Counted from the stretch's first letter, positions 46,777 to 60,091 are shown. The stretch: 64,000 nucleotides of DNA from Trichuris trichiura (GCA_037903355.1 JBAJFE010000039.1:372001-436000); one strand, 5' to 3'. Notes: generated from the letters alone by a model not told the origin. Program-made: numbers and translations.

Positions 46777-47250
46777 ATGAGGCTGCTACTGTTCGACATT
46801 TTGCTCATAGCGCTTGTTTTCCTAAGCGTTACCACATCGCTATCATATACAGGTTAGAAACCATTTGGCGGCATTTGCTTTCATTATAATCCTTAATGAG
46901 ATATAAACGCCAATGAGATATAAGTATTATGCTGTATTCTTCATTGATGTTATTGCGCAGTAAAAGATTGAAGTTGATAGCACTCCCTCATTTAAGGTTA
47001 TAATTTTTGCTTTCATAGTTGTTAATAGTCCATCCAATTAGTTAATAAAAAACTTGATTCAGCCGATGATGAACACCATATGCCGCAAGAAGCGCACATA
47101 ATAACAAAGAGGCGGCTGCGTCAACAACGCGACAATCACTTCCGCCGACCAAAACTACGTCCTGGAATTCGTGCACCTCCTCGTCGACCCATGCGTCCCA
47201 TACGTCCTGGGATGGGCCCACCTCCTCCTCGGCCCATGGGACGACCATGA
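46777..47250 (+). CDS. Gene C: secreted proline/arginine-rich peptide precursor
   Basis: Exon 1 46777-46852 (76 nt, MRLLLFDILLIALVFLSVTT signal) and exon 2 47063-47250 joined in phase 1 (acceptor GATTCAG) give 87 residues. The pro-piece is ADDEHHMPQEAHIIT, cut at KRR. The mature part contains FRRPKLRPGIRAPPRRPM and RPIRPGMGPPPPRPM, related to the 17-residue repeat of gene A. The protein ends MGRP rather than GR-stop, so the amidation signal found in A, B, D and G is masked by one residue; this may be a real variant or the start of decay. AATAAA follows at 47379. Confidence 0.8.
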
Positions 47251-47378
47251 GCACTTCCTGCGATTTGCTGACCTTCACATCTAATTGGGCGTTAATACTA
47301 AACGCATTCTCCATTTGTCATGTAACACTGTCTTCTTCGTTTCTCCCGTTGCACTTGCGTTAGGCCGCCAAAATGCAC

Positions 47379-47384
47379 AATAAA
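47379..47384 (+). terminator. Poly(A) signal of gene C
   Basis: AATAAA, 129 nt after the stop codon. Confidence 0.55.
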
Positions 47385-50130
47385 AATTAGAAAGAATCTT
47401 TGTGAAGTGATCTGTTTCTAACGACTGGCAGCAGGTTAACAGCAGCAGCAAAAAGGAAGGCCGTCAGCGGATACATTGATTGCCGAGCAATCCTCATGGG
47501 TGGACCCTAAAGCTCAGGACTACATTTGATTACCAGCGGGTGCCAGTTCAAAGAAGCCTTGCTGTAAAAATTTGCGCATCCGTTACCAAATGCTACGGCT
47601 TCAATCTCCTATATTTCACCCAATCATATTCTTACCAAAAACACATATCAAAGCTTTATTTATGGTAACGAGTTCTTTGTAACAGGGATAAACGTGTTTA
47701 AACGTTTCAGAGCTGTCTGGAGCTGCTTGGTTCCTTCATTTAGCGGTGCACGAATTAGTTCATTCACAGAGGGATGGTATGAAGTGGCTGTCGGGAAAGG
47801 CCATTACCTGTGGGTCTTTTAATGATGGAAGAAAACTACTCCAGCGACATTTGGAACATTAAAGGCAGCTCTACTCATCTTCGCGAATTTCGGTGAAAAT
47901 TGAAGAAATCTAGTTACTATTGATAAAGGCGTTCATTTACTCTTTCAGAAAGTTTCTTTATTCAATGCTAACATAATTTCAATGGTGCTTCTATTCATCT
48001 TGCCACAGAGCAACTTTAATCAACACAAAGTATGTGCGAAAACTCCAAACTATGAAAGATAAGTTTACCTTGAAGCAACGATCACAACTGAAACGGAAGT
48101 ACCTAACGTAGCTTCTTCCAGAATTGCGTGAAACCTTTACAACCTTAAAGCGGCAACGCGCTGTTATCAATGTTTCACATCGTTTGCAACCCATCGGCAA
48201 ATTGTATGAACAATACTGATAAACGCGCGATTTTAAAGTTCATCTATTCTGTTCTTGCTTCCTTAATATATACCAGAAGAGCAAAGCCAGACCTTACAAT
48301 CTAAACCCAATCAAACCAATTATTCCAAGCCGCTAAAGAATGTCATTCGTTAGGAAATGCAGTGCTTGTACTTGAAACGTATACAAGGTAAGAACTCCGT
48401 ATCCGCGGTTTCCCACTTGCCTGCCCATGCAGTTTAATGTTACGCAATTTTCCACTTACGTAAAAAGGTTAAGCGGTTCTTGCCGTTTCTGCCTGTGCGA
48501 ATCGAACTATCGTTAAACTAATCGGCTTGTTTGTTTAGTTATTGTGGGGTTTATTTGCATTTTTGTCACAAGGACTGCTCCCCTTTGTAGTCAAGCAACC
48601 GTAGCAGACAGCTTAGAGAAGCTATGTCAAATTGAAAGACCCCTGAGGCCGGCGTGGTTACATTTTATGTCGTGATAGAAGACGCACATGTGATTTACTC
48701 AAGTCTTTTGATAGAAATTACTCCAGAATAGTTCTATTCCTTAAACATAGATATACAATGTGCATGCATACGGTTTCTCCGTGTTTATGAATGCAAATTA
48801 ACAAAGTGATGTAACAAAGGAACGCAATTTTAAACGGCAACATTGAATTGTATTACGCAACAACAAATACATTGTACGAAAATCTCAACTGTTTGGAAAG
48901 AACATTTATTTAAGTCTGTTCAGTCATTTTTTACAGCGACCTTTGTGCGGACTGCAGATTTACTTGTAAAGGGCCGCATACGGCCGTCAGTTTCACCTGC
49001 TTAGCTTAGAGCACGTTCGCATTGCAAAACGATAACAAACTAGTGACGTCGTATTCTTCTTTATCGCTCATTGACTGATTTCAACATGCACATTAGATAC
49101 GCAATAAATAGCTGCGCGTCGCATTGAGAATGATGTTCCTTTTAACGAATGCTTGAAAATGCGTACTGTTATTAGGCAGGTTCGACTTGTGAAATTCAGA
49201 GAACAGACATTTCCCAAAAGTTTCGCAAAATAACATTCACGGGTCGAATTTCCCTAACATCATTATAAAAATAGCCGCGGAGTAGAATGAGCTTCGTTCA
49301 ACGACACTTCTGAGATAGCGTGCGAGAGACTGCATAATTGGAAGCGTCAAAACGTGATCTGTCGTCCAAGCATTCGACTTTATCCTAGTGCCAGTCATAA
49401 ACTCTGTGCTCACTCTCTCACCAACTTACGTGCATTCATTTCAAAATAAAGCTATGTACACGTTCATAAAACGTTCGCTATTACCTAAGGTCACCCGTAA
49501 AATGTAACCACCGCGGATACGGAGGCCTTCCTGCATCATGAAAAATGAAAAAAACTGGTTGTCAGCTTGCAAACAAAAGTGCATAAAAAGTCCTTTCTAA
49601 AGTGTTCCTTTGGTCGTGAACTCAGCTACTGAAAGTAAAAGATTTCATAACGGGTCTGGTCACCAGCACTAGCGCACTACACTTAGACGGTCACATTGAA
49701 AAAGTGTGGAGAGCCGAATGAGACATTCGAGCTTTCTAATGTTTTCTAGTATGTGAAGAAAAGCAAAATCAAGTTCAAATCTCAGACAGACTGTACGTTT
49801 ACCGGCCTGATTTAGAAATGAAGCATAAAGCGATGCAAATACTCCCAGGTACATGCAGTCTTGTTTAAACCGGATAATCTAGGTGCTGCAGTGGCCGCCA
49901 GATCATTGACAGGGCTTACCATGTTCAGCTTCTGATTAAGACGACAAATGAAACGTTTGCCCAATCGATCAATCTTAGCAGTGCATGTTTCACCGAAATG
50001 ATAAACAATGAACCAGGTTGGTTGAAGGCCCGTTTCAATGGGTCAACCCAAAAAAGAACGCGAAAGTTCTGCTTTTTCAGTTAAAAAACCTTGACAGTTT
50101 GAAATGCTGTATTGCATTACGGCATGTTTT

Positions 50131-50244
50131 TAAGCGGACAGTAACAGCTTCTCTTAAGTGAAACCTTGTAAGGATTGGTCGATTCAGGTCAATCCTATAA
50201 ATTGCCCTCTTATCCGGTTGGCAAAGTTCAATTGCTTAAATAGT
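50131..50244 (+). promoter_or_regulatory. Promoter module of gene D
   Basis: TAAGCGGACAGTAACAGCTT, GTCGATTCAGGTCA, CCGGTTGGCAAAGT (about 50214-50227) and GCTTAAATAG (50234-50243). The ATG is about 47 nt further on. Confidence 0.6.
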
Positions 50245-50289
50245 GATCCAGACGTCTGAGGTGCTACACTGATACTAAGACAGAACAAC

Positions 50290-50793
50290 ATGAGACGGCT
50301 AGTGCTCTTCATTCCGCTAATCTCGTTTATCCTTCGATGCGCCATGGCATCGCCATCGTATACAGGTTAGCAACCATTTCGCCACTTTTACTTTCATTAC
50401 CATTTCCCTGGACGTTAACGCACGTTATTATTAACAACTACGTGCTGAAACGCAGTTGGCACACTCTTAATCCGTGTTACCAAGCAGCGTAGGAGTGAAG
50501 TAGACAGTTGCAATTTACTTAACGCTGCGATTTTTTTCGCAACAGCTCGGGACTAAGCAAATTAGTTAATTAAAAGTGTGCGAAAATCTGATTTAGGAGA
50601 ACCCGATCGGTCAATAACTGACGAAGCGCACACAATAAGAAAGCGGGACCCGCGTTATAGTGATATTCATTTGCACCGACGTCTTCCAAGAGCCTGGATT
50701 CGACCATATGTACGTCCCCTGATTCGCCCGGCTGCTATTCGACCCTTTGTTCCACCAGTGATGCGCCCATCTATTTTCAGAGTCGGGCGTTAG
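50290..50793 (+). CDS. Gene D: secreted proline/arginine-rich peptide precursor
   Basis: Exon 1 50290-50365 (76 nt, MRRLVLFIPLISFILRCAMA signal) and exon 2 50597-50793 (197 nt) joined in phase 1 (acceptor GATTTAG) give 90 residues. The pro-piece GEPDRSITDEAHTI ends in RKR. The mature region (DPRYSDIHLHRRLPRAWIRP, then PLIRPAAIRPFVPPVMRPS) ends FRVGR-stop, an amidation signal. It resembles gene B in the AWIRP / AAIRPF core. AATAAA at 50870. Its duplicate is F, whose exon 2 has exactly the same length. Confidence 0.82.
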
Positions 50794-50869
50794 CAATGAA
50801 TATATTCACTCTTTGCCGCTTAGTATTGTCTTCACCTTTTCTATCTTCATTGTGGTGTTTAGCCACGAA

Positions 50870-50875
50870 AATAAA
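50870..50875 (+). terminator. Poly(A) signal of gene D
   Basis: AATAAA in CACGAAAATAAACGAC. The aligned site in pseudogene F reads AATGGA. Confidence 0.6.
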
Positions 50876-50939
50876 CGACAAAAATTGAACTGAATTATGG
50901 TGAAGTGATGTGATTATGATAAGGTTACGCGATAGTGGC

Positions 50940-53550
50940 GGCTTACTGTCAAATGATCACCTAGAACTGATGTTGTACATTTGCAGCATTGAAAGACGTT
51001 TTGTCGTTGCTGAAAACGACTCTCCTTAAACGAGACGCTGCATGGCACCCAAAACTAGAGCATGCGCCGCTGGTTCTATGTACAGACACTAAAGCGTCGT
51101 TTCTCAAGTTCCTTAAACTGGAAGCTTAGACGAACAGGGAATGTAACGCGCTGCTGTCTTCTTGTGCCATCAAAATTTCATGTATTAATAATTCAGATGA
51201 TACACATATCTCACGAAACGTCCTATCTCAAGCATCTATAAGGGCATTTCTGCTTTGTAAGCACCTTACCGCGAACACAGAGGACAGGACGAACATTGAA
51301 GCCCTTTTCTGCAATGCATGATCTTCACATTTCCTATGCGTGTACTTTTAAGAAACTTACACTCACTGCGACATTGGCGTCGCAGTAATTCAATTTGATA
51401 AACGATTAAGCACAGCGCGAACTTGAGCAAACCAAATACGTCGCGGAAAGCGGTAAGCTCTTATTCATAAATAACTGGCGGTTAGTTATTGGCACGAATA
51501 AATGTTCCCCCATTTACACGAATATTTAGCGTACATTCATGCGGTTCTCCGCAAGTCATTGATAACCATAATTGATATTGATGAACAGACCATAAAAAGC
51601 TATCCATCTGTCACTGGCACTGCCACACCGTCTCAGTAGAAGAAAGTATGCTATGCGAAAAGACAAAGAAGACTGTTTTTCCCATGTTATTTCTATCGTC
51701 CTTACAGCCGAAGACAGGTTAGGAGCAGGCCTGAGAGTTCCGGTAAAAATAAAATCAGTTTTTTAAAGACAGGGGCGATGGTAACTGAAATCCACCAATA
51801 AGACTAATGAATCTGTCACGAAATGTCAGACATTCAACTGCAACTACTTTTTAATTAAGTGTAAATGGCAATCTAAAAAAACTTGCTACTAGTCGGTCGT
51901 TCTGCGAGGTTCAGCGTTCCAGTCAAGGTCGGGAGCGTCCTTCATCTCACCTAGCAATCTAGCGCCCACCTGTCATAGTATGCACAGCGATGCTACATTA
52001 TGACGTTTCAGCCCCTTGGGCTTCTCGTCAAACTAGAACAGTAAGTGCCAGCTACTTCACAGTAAGGCAGACTAGGGTACCATGAACTTGTGCTAGTGTT
52101 GGTTTCCATTCTGTAACGTAGGAAAATGAATACTGTACTGCGCAGACAACAATGTTCCCATTTTTAGTTCGGGTAGAAGGAACATAGCTGTGTCTCCTCC
52201 AGCAAGAAAAAGCTACCACGCACGGCAATAGTCACTGTATTTATAAATGCCCCATAAAGGAAAACTAAACAAGAAATCACTGAGCTCAGCCGTTTTTAAC
52301 AGGAACGTTAGCTTGCCTTGGCAGTAGTTTTCTCCAGTTTCGGTGACCGGTAGGAACCAACATATTGCTTAGTGAAAAGGAGAAGATTCATTACTATTAC
52401 CATAAATTAAAGATAGCTAAGTAAAAATGAAAAAAATTGTTGACAGCTGATCAGGGCAACTTCGAAAGGCATGGCATGCATCAGTGTGCTACATTTTTGC
52501 AAAGCTTACGTGATGTACCTTCTTCTTGTCGAGAAGGCGAAAGCTGAAACGCGGCCAGTGCGCGCATACGTTGTTGATGGCTAAAGGAACAACACGGAAG
52601 AGTGTTCTGTACGCAAGACAAAACGACTAGGTTATCTGGCGTTGGTTACACCATCGAAACTCGCTGCCAATAGAATTGAAAAATCAACGCGTAAGTCCTC
52701 TTGATCTGGTGCTCTTAGCTTGCATATGGTCATGAGAGGCGCAAAAGCCCAGTCAATTATTTTGAAGATCTTCACGGCAAACTAGACGTTCGCTGATAAT
52801 CAATATTATGTCCAGGAATAAAAGCAACTACTAGATCTGTTTTGCTACACAGGCGGACGGATGCAATCCATGTGAAAGCAATTCTAGCTTGCGCCTGGAT
52901 CTGCTTAGAACATGGAACAGGAACCATTTACAAGTTGCTACAAATTCAAATAGATATACCTATAAGCAATTAAACTGTTACGGAGAGACTACTATATTAA
53001 AATCTAGCTTATTCACTTGCAGCGACTGAAAACAAACCCACTCCGGCAAGACGGACTCAAGTATCTTCAACTTCACCTTCCTGGTTACCATTTCTTCGGT
53101 TGTTAAGAAATTATCCCTCTGAGAAAAATGCCAGTTGATGCTGTGACTGAACCTTCTAAGTTAAAATTCCACAAACCTTTACTTAAATTAAGTGCACGAA
53201 ATTTAGACCCAAGAGATGAGAACAAATTTTAATAAGCAAATAAAAAGAAATTAACAGAGAATAAGCTGGAGCTACCTGTGCTTCTCGTTCATTCCGAGAA
53301 AATTTATGCCCTACTGTAGTTTCAAACTGTGTGCGCCACATCGTAGCAAAACTAAGAGTTTTCAACGTTAAGTCAAATTGACAAATCAGACTGGATTAAT
53401 GTATTCAATTCCCACTACAATGGAATGATAAACGATGAACAAGCGTCACGCACAGTTTGTTTGCATGGTACCACGAAAGAAGAATTGTGAAAGTTTTGTC
53501 AATTCAGCCAACTTTGACAGTTTCGGCGGCTGCAATTGCTTTTTTTACGC
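50940..53550. other. Spacer between genes D and E
   Basis: Duplicated non-coding DNA (compare 60430-62850). No exon of the family and no conserved frame seen. Confidence 0.5.
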
Positions 53551-53669
53551 TTTTTAAACGGATAGGAATAGTCTTTTTTAGGGAAAACACCCTGTAGGTT
53601 CGTCGCTTCAGGTCACGTACACAAGTTCTGCGATTATCTGGTTCACAAATTCGAATTCCTTAAATAATA
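53551..53669 (+). promoter_or_regulatory. Promoter module of gene E
   Basis: TTTTTTAGGGAAAACACCCT, GTCGCTTCAGGTCACGTAC, CTGGTTCACAAATTCG and CCTTAAATAATAC (TATA-like, 53658-53670). Gene G has the same boxes at 62850-62966. Confidence 0.6.
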
Positions 53670-53713
53670 CTCAAAAGTTGCGAAGTGTTACATTGACAGC
53701 AAGAGGAAACAAG

Positions 53714-54190
53714 ATGAGACAGATACTGTTCTTTATCCCACTGATGGCACTTCTGCTCCTAAGCGTCATCCCGCAGCCGTCATATGCAGGTTAAAAAAGC
53801 ACTTGGCAACTTTTTTATTTTATTTTTAACTCTGAATAGGCTAAGCGCTAGTAGAGATATTCGTTAGCAGAAAACTGCTAAGACAAGATTGTTCTGTTCT
53901 TAGTTCATACAATCGTCCAGCATACTAGCGAAATTTATAGTTGAGTGTTACTTAGCTCACTGTTTCAATACTTCATAGGAACTCAATGCCAGGGAACTTA
54001 ATTAACAAAAGAACGTCATTCAGGAAATGCTGATCCTTCAATGATCAACACAGCGCACATGAAAAGAACGCGTCGTGTGGTTCCCCATGTTGTCTTTGAA
54101 CCACCCGTTCCTGGAGTTCTGGTTGCACCGGGTGTTGTGCGCACTGCGGTTCACCATCCCGTTCCACTTTTTGGTCGTACTGTGGTTTAA
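53714..54190 (+). CDS. Gene E: secreted Val/Pro/His-rich peptide precursor
   Basis: Exon 1 53714-53789 (76 nt, MRQILFFIPLMALLLLSVIP signal then QPSYAG) and exon 2 54024-54190 joined in phase 1 (acceptor CATTCAG) give 80 residues. The pro-piece NADPSMINTAHM is followed by KRTRR. The mature part is poor in Arg and rich in Val, Pro and His (VVPHVVFEPPVPGVLVAPG, then AVHHPVPLFGRTVV). The terminal GR seen in other members is present but followed by TVV, so a clean amidation signal is lost. Signal and pro-piece are almost identical to gene G. No AATAAA was found close by. Confidence 0.8.
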
Positions 54191-54239
54191 CCACTTGTGC
54201 ATTTAGTAACCCGTTAGTAGAAAACCTGTTCCGTGATTG

Positions 54240-57200
54240 CCCCCTAACATTATCTTCATCTGTTCTCTCCCTGCCTTTTCGTTACGAGACCGTAATGAAT
54301 TAGTATACTCATGCTAAGCTTATTCTTTGGTGGCGCATTGGTGAGAAAAAGGATTTACATCTGATGTTGTGCATCAATACCATTAAAGCGACATACTTTA
54401 GCGGTGTGAAGAACGATTTCTTCAAGCACTGACCGATAGTATGGATAAAGTTGCGTTACACAAATAATTCAAGCATTCAGCCATTGATGCCTAAGAGTGT
54501 TTTTATAACTTCCGTCAACGCATAGTTTAGGCGGACGATGAGTGCGTTGCGTCTGATCTTTCCCATCCAATCTATTTAGAATTCAAACTAAAATTATTTT
54601 GCATTTTACAGGCTTTTCGTGAAGCTAGCTTTCTTCGCTAAACACTCTTGAACAATTTCCTTTCTTCCATGAATTTTACCCAGTTTTTACACGCATCATC
54701 TGTCCATTCTCTACGTGTGTTTGGAGCGCATTATTTGTTTTCACTGTGCCAGTGGCAGTACGACAATTGAATTTAATTAACAAATCCTACTAATGCTAGT
54801 TTTGATAAATGAAATTCCTTGCGCAAACCAGAAACAAGTTTACATTAATAAATTATGTGTTCTTTGCTATTCGTAACACTAAATGCTTTTTCAAGTACAG
54901 AAACGTTCACTGGACTTTTGTATGATCCGCCAAAAGCCATTAACACTTGTCCTGCGAGTACAATTGATAATAGTAACTCGTCACTGCAGAAAAGCGTACT
55001 CTGCGTAATCAAATAAGGAAGGAGCATAGCATCTGCAATCTGATACATTGAAAACCTGTAGCGATTATTAATGACCCTCTGGAATTCCATATTCTTTTTA
55101 TAGGGCGAATGGTTTGTTGAAATATACTAAAGTACATCTGGGTAATATTACTCAAGTAAGCGCATTATAAGCGGATTTCATATCAGAAAGACTGCACTCC
55201 CATCCACGCAAATGACAGTGGCACTTGTTGCCCCTGAAGCTCCGTGTTTTTACTGAATGTCCCTGAACCACTTTTCGATATTTTTCTGTACAGCAGCGTC
55301 AGGATTAGACTTGTAAAGGCCGCTGGCGAGTTGTTACGGTGCAAAGTACCTTAGCATGGGGCAACAATTAGAATTTCCAAGTGATCAGCATATCTACTGC
55401 AGCGCCGCTTGAACCGACAGAACAAGAGAAATAAACACTCGTCATGTTCAACTGGAACGTTGGCGACCGTTCGCGCCTCAGTTCTTAGTCACATTTTTAT
55501 ATAGTCCTAGCGTCCTGGTCAGGCCAAGTAACATCCAGTAGTGGTTCAGGCATCATGGCTGTAAGGTGTGACCTGGGAACAATCTCCATTCGCTGTTTTC
55601 GTCGGCCATTGCGGGGCGGTTTGCGGATCCCTGGTCGCACGAAAACATGTTTACCCCATCTCCGCGCAACAAATTTCGTCGAATTGATATGAGCATTGCG
55701 TAGAAAACAGGAAACAAATCGGCTTTACCTATTATAACTTCTTTGGGACTTTATACGCTACCGACAAGCGTAATAAAAGAAAAGTTTTCGATCCTCCTTT
55801 ATAACCAGTTCCTCACGGTGTCTGCACCTTCCTTCAATAAGAAATCAGAAAGTATGTCACAAAATCTGACGTAAGGCAAACGATCCGAGGATGAAAAATC
55901 CCTTCTCGATGCCTCCGTCGGCCGTCCATCCCTGAGATCACAAATATACCTCACTTGACAACAAATAAAGAAACTTTCTCTCCGTAGCTTTGCAGGTTTG
56001 ATTTGTCTTATAACGAACGACAAAAACGTAAAACAAGAAAATGACACTGATAAAATAAGGGGGATGGTGGATGCGCCACACGTGAAAAATAACTTCAACT
56101 TCAATCGCTCCCAGAGTATTAGAAGATAACCTTTCCTCCATTGTCTACTTCATAATCGATAATGTACATACTTAAGTACATCCACATGAGTCTTGTGAGG
56201 CTGAAGAGATGCGGAAAAAACGATTTATGGACAGCCAATACACGTTACTAACCTTAATCTTGTTCTAAGGGTTCTTATAAAATTTGAATGACTTCAGATA
56301 TATGGAGACTTGAGTAGCACAACCTAAGGACAGAATTGCTATGAGCTGTTCTCGCAACCCAGCATTGACGGTTTAATTCATCACTGCCAAGTACGAACCG
56401 CCATGAAAGAATATTCCGAGACAGCGGGGAATCGCAGTATATGACAGCAGCGTGACATTAAACAGAAAAATGCATTTATTCCTGTGAGGTAACTACAAAA
56501 TGTGTTCCCTTTACTTTTATAAGCGAAGGTCCCCTTCCGAAATGAGGACCAGGAAGTCTAGCCTCCTGAACTCTGGGAAGCACGTTCAGAAAAACCTGGG
56601 ATTTGTAACAACTGTCACTCTCAGAGATCCAACACAGTTGCTGCAGCAAGTACAACCGGATGACAGCGATGTCTGATGTTGGCACCGTTCAATTGTTCCA
56701 TAATAAAATGTGTTAATTCATAGAAAGATATTAAGCAGTGGGTGACTTGTGCCACCAGCAATCTGAGCTCTTCTGCATTTACGTGATCCAACCAACGTCA
56801 TGAATCGAACGTTACAGAACTCCGCGGTAGCTGAGACGGCCTGCAATTCCGAAACCTGCATTTGGAAACCCGTTATTGTCTTCGAAAAAAGTCTGAGGAT
56901 TCGGTACAGTTCCACTTAAAGTCGTCATAGGGATTATATGCTGTGGCGTAAGCTCGTTTTATGTACGTAAATCGCGAACAGAGTAGGAGTTAGCGAACAG
57001 TCGTCGTCGCGACATCCCTCATTGTTGTTCACTACATAGCACCTTCAAATTTCGGAGCAATGGCCTTCTACAAAGTGCCGCCGTTGTTGTACTCGTCGTA
57101 ACGGGGTTCTTACTTCCATTGTGAAATATTCAAAAGAATGAAACTCTTAAAACAAGGAAAAAAACTGAAACAGAAAGAAACAAGGTACGGTAAGCCAACC

Positions 57201-57780
57201 TCGACTACCCACTTAGGAATGTTAGCAGTTTTAACCATCAGACTGTAAACACCTTTCCTTATGTCGTCTTCATGTTTGTTTCTGATCACTTATCAGTTGT
57301 TTTTCTGAGTCTTATCAGTCTTACGAGGACATGAATCAAATTGAAAACTACTCAAGAGATAAAGACTTCTCTACCGTTTAAAAAAGTGCTTTTTCAGATA
57401 ACACGTTTCCAAATTTGATTCCGCGCAACTTCATCACAACAGCACTACGCCTAAGCGTTACATTTGCTCTAACAGTCTGTAAACTTTCTCAATCAGTTTT
57501 AAAAACCATCCCACCATATCTTCTGGGCAACAAAGAGAAACAGACGTCTTCTTGCCATGTGGTACATCACATTTGTCATCAGAGTTTTTGTTGCCAGGTT
57601 ATCGAAATCACCTTACCGGTCTATTCACCACGCTTTCCGGTTATGCCTTCATGTTTACTGTTCGGTTTCAAGTAAATAGCCTTTCTTTACGCCAGCAAGA
57701 ACTTTAAGGTTATGATACCTTAATTACGCGTAAAAAACTTCCCATTAATAAATGACTTGACCATGTGACAGGTACTAGTT
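54240..57780. other. Region between gene E and exon H
   Basis: The start is array flank (54845-54930 resembles 41170 and 51470). Unsupported minus-strand frames lie at 55799-56141, 56476-56685 (stop overlaps an AATAAA) and 56718-56915. A 98-codon plus-strand frame after a TTTTTCAG acceptor (about 57400-57675) has six Cys but no visible first exon. None is recognised. Confidence 0.35.
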
Positions 57781-57817
57781 TGCGATTTCATTTCGAAAGC
57801 TTAGTGGCGCTGTTCGG

Positions 57818-57850
57818 TATATAAAGCGAACTCGCAAACTACTCAGCAGC
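57818..57850 (+). promoter_or_regulatory. TATA box and initiator of exon H
   Basis: TATATAAAG at 57818-57826 and an ACTCAGCAGC initiator-like site 24 nt downstream, then a short leader to the ATG at 57867. It is the cleanest core promoter in the window and differs from the A-G module. Confidence 0.7.
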
Positions 57851-57866
57851 ATTCATCGCTAGCAAC

Positions 57867-57942
57867 ATGAAGCTTTCAGTCAACATCATACTGTTATTCA
57901 CGCTTGCAGTTGCAATTGCCACAGCAGGCACTCAGGGCAGAG
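57867..57942 (+). CDS. Exon H: signal-peptide exon of another secreted peptide gene
   Basis: ATG at 57867 begins MKLSVNIILLFTLAVAIATA, a standard signal peptide, followed by GTQGR and a G|GTAAGA donor. The exon is exactly 76 nt and ends in phase 1, like exon 1 of genes A-E and G, but its sequence is only generally similar. The second exon is not resolved. Options are a short exon within the next kilobase (for example after the CACTCAG acceptor near 58119, giving a ~26-residue basic tail) or the orphan exon 2 of F at 60092, whose acceptor is phase-compatible. Confidence 0.6.
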
Positions 57943-59000
57943 GTAAGAAATCAACTAAGTTACTACAGTGAGCTGAAGCTCATTGTCCTTTTCTGAACTA
58001 AATACTATCCGCGATCATTGAAAAAATGGAGCGAAAATGTGGAGAGTGGGAAGAGGTCAAGTGCGTGACTTCTCCTGTTCCACGCTTTGCCGCCAATTTT
58101 TTGGCTGTCTGTTCACTCAGCTAGGCATCTGTATTCTCAATTGGTCCCTTCTTCTCAGACTCAGCGAACTAGACGCTTAATAGTTCTCTTGGTTTGAAAG
58201 CCGCGGAGGGTGATAGGCTTCATAAGCTTCCATCCCACTTGACATTCATAGTGTTAAGTTAAAGCCATGGCCTTTCAAAATATAGCTCTTTAGTACGAAA
58301 CCATTGCTTTTCATTTTTCCATTGTTTCCTCGTACGGAGTCTGTCCCGTTGGGAATACAAAACGCTTTTAATGGAGGTCCATAGCTTTCCGGCCGTGCGT
58401 GATCCCTCCTCACCGGTACTAAAATCTTAATGTTACTGCATGCGATTATTCTCATATGGAAATGAGTTTAGCTTCCAACAATCAACATTTTCCACTTCAC
58501 GTGCTAACCGACAATGAAACTTAAAGGCAACAAGACCTAGTTCACACGCGCGGTGTGCACTTACACGCATACGCTTAAGAAATTGCAAAAGAATTGGTGC
58601 CTACCTCTGTTAAGGAGCAGCTATAAACGCTGCCATTCTGTTCACAAAACCATATTAACTTAGTGCTGATCCTCACAACAATTCGGTGACCAGTCTTTCT
58701 GCCCAAGTAGTTTTGCCTGCAGGTAAGACCAAGTAGGGCAGGAATTGGCTGAGTAGACCCGCTTTTCGCTATACAGCATCCGTGCAGTGTCCGCGGGAAG
58801 CATTGTCTAATGCTGTTTAGCTCACGAGCTACTCTGCAGCTCTCTTGGTTTAGTAATTCCTTACGGTTAGCTCACCGTGAATCACTCGTCAGCTTATCAA
58901 CTGCAGAAGGCAGAGGAACAAATTGATCAGTGAGATGAGGTTGGCGCAAATTTCAGTCCTCTCCACTCGAAAAAGCTTTTCAATTATTTGAAACCGCTGA
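57943..59000. other. Downstream of exon H; second exon unresolved
   Basis: No clear family exon 2. Several CAG acceptors are followed by short open frames, none convincing. Confidence 0.35.
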
Positions 59001-60091
59001 AGGGTTTTGCTCATTAGGAACTGTGGAAGTTGTGCTTGAAACGTATGTACAGTAAGACCTCCGTATCCGCGGTTTCTCTCTTGCCCACCCACGCACTTTA
59101 ATGTAAAGGAATTTGCTGCTTGCGTAAGAAGCCCAGGCGGCTCTTGCCCTTTCTGCATGTGCGAATCGAATTAATCACTAAGCTAATCAGCTTATTTATT
59201 TAGTTATTGTCAGTTTTATTTGTTTATTCTGACAAGTATTGCTCTCCCCCATGGTCAAGCAGGTGTAGCATACAGCTTAGAGAAGGCATGTCAAGCTGAG
59301 GGATCCCTGTGAACCGCATGGCCACATGTATGTTGTGATGAGGGCCCCACAGGTGACTCATTCAAGTCCTTTAATAGAAATTACTGCAGAACATTCTAAT
59401 TTCATAAATACAGATACAGAATGTGCACGCATATCGTTTGTTCATGTTCATGAATGCAAACTAACAAAGTTACGTAACAAAGGAAGGAAATTTTAAACGG
59501 CAATATAGACTTGTATGTCGCAACAACAAATACATTCTGCAAAAATTACAACTGTTCGAAATGAACTTCTATTTAAGAATGTTCAGTCATTTTGTATAGC
59601 ATCCTTTTGCGGGCCTTAGATGTACTTACAAAGGGTCGCTTGCAGCCCTCAGAAAGCCAGTTTGACATGTATACCTTAGAGCAATTTCATATTGCTAAAC
59701 GGTAACAAGCCAGTTGCGTTGTATCTTTCCTCACTGATGATTCGCTGATCTCAGGATGCACATTAAATACTCAATAAGTAGCAGCGGATTGCAATGAGAA
59801 TGAAGCTCTTTCTAACAAACGAGTGAAAATGCGTACTGGTATTACGCAAGCTCGACCTGTGAAATTGGAAGAACAGACACTTCCCAAAAGCTTTGCAAAA
59901 TAAATTTCACGAATCGAATTCCGTAACAATTACGTGCTGATACGCAGTCGGCATATTCTTAATCTGCGCTACAAGTCAGCGTAAGAGTGAAGTAGACAGC
60001 TGCAGTTTATCTAACGCTACGGCTTCTTTTGTTCGAAGCAGCTCGTGAATAAGCAAATTAGTAAATTAAAACTTGTGAAAATCTGATTCAG

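Larger units (their letters stand above)
48330..54702. repeat. Segmental duplication, copy 1 (genes D and E)
   Basis: Aligns with about 59000-64000. Matching landmarks: CTCCGTATCCGCGGTTTC (48399 / 59067), the AATAGAAATTACT block (48710 / 59371), gene D exon 2 (50597 / 60092), GCCTAGAACTGATGTTG-type block (50960 / 60451) and genes E / G (53714 / 63012). The offset is about 10.67 kb before gene D and 9.3-9.5 kb after it, which exposes a ~1.2-kb deletion in copy 2. The copy also extends beyond the right edge of the window. Confidence 0.85.

Noticed and set aside
47042..47314. 90-codon minus-strand frame with acidic composition
   Set aside because: Antisense shadow of gene C exon 2.
55799..56141. 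Two overlapping minus-strand frames, one starting with a hydrophobic segment
   Set aside because: They overlap in different frames, have no promoter, splice or poly(A) support and no recognisable domain.
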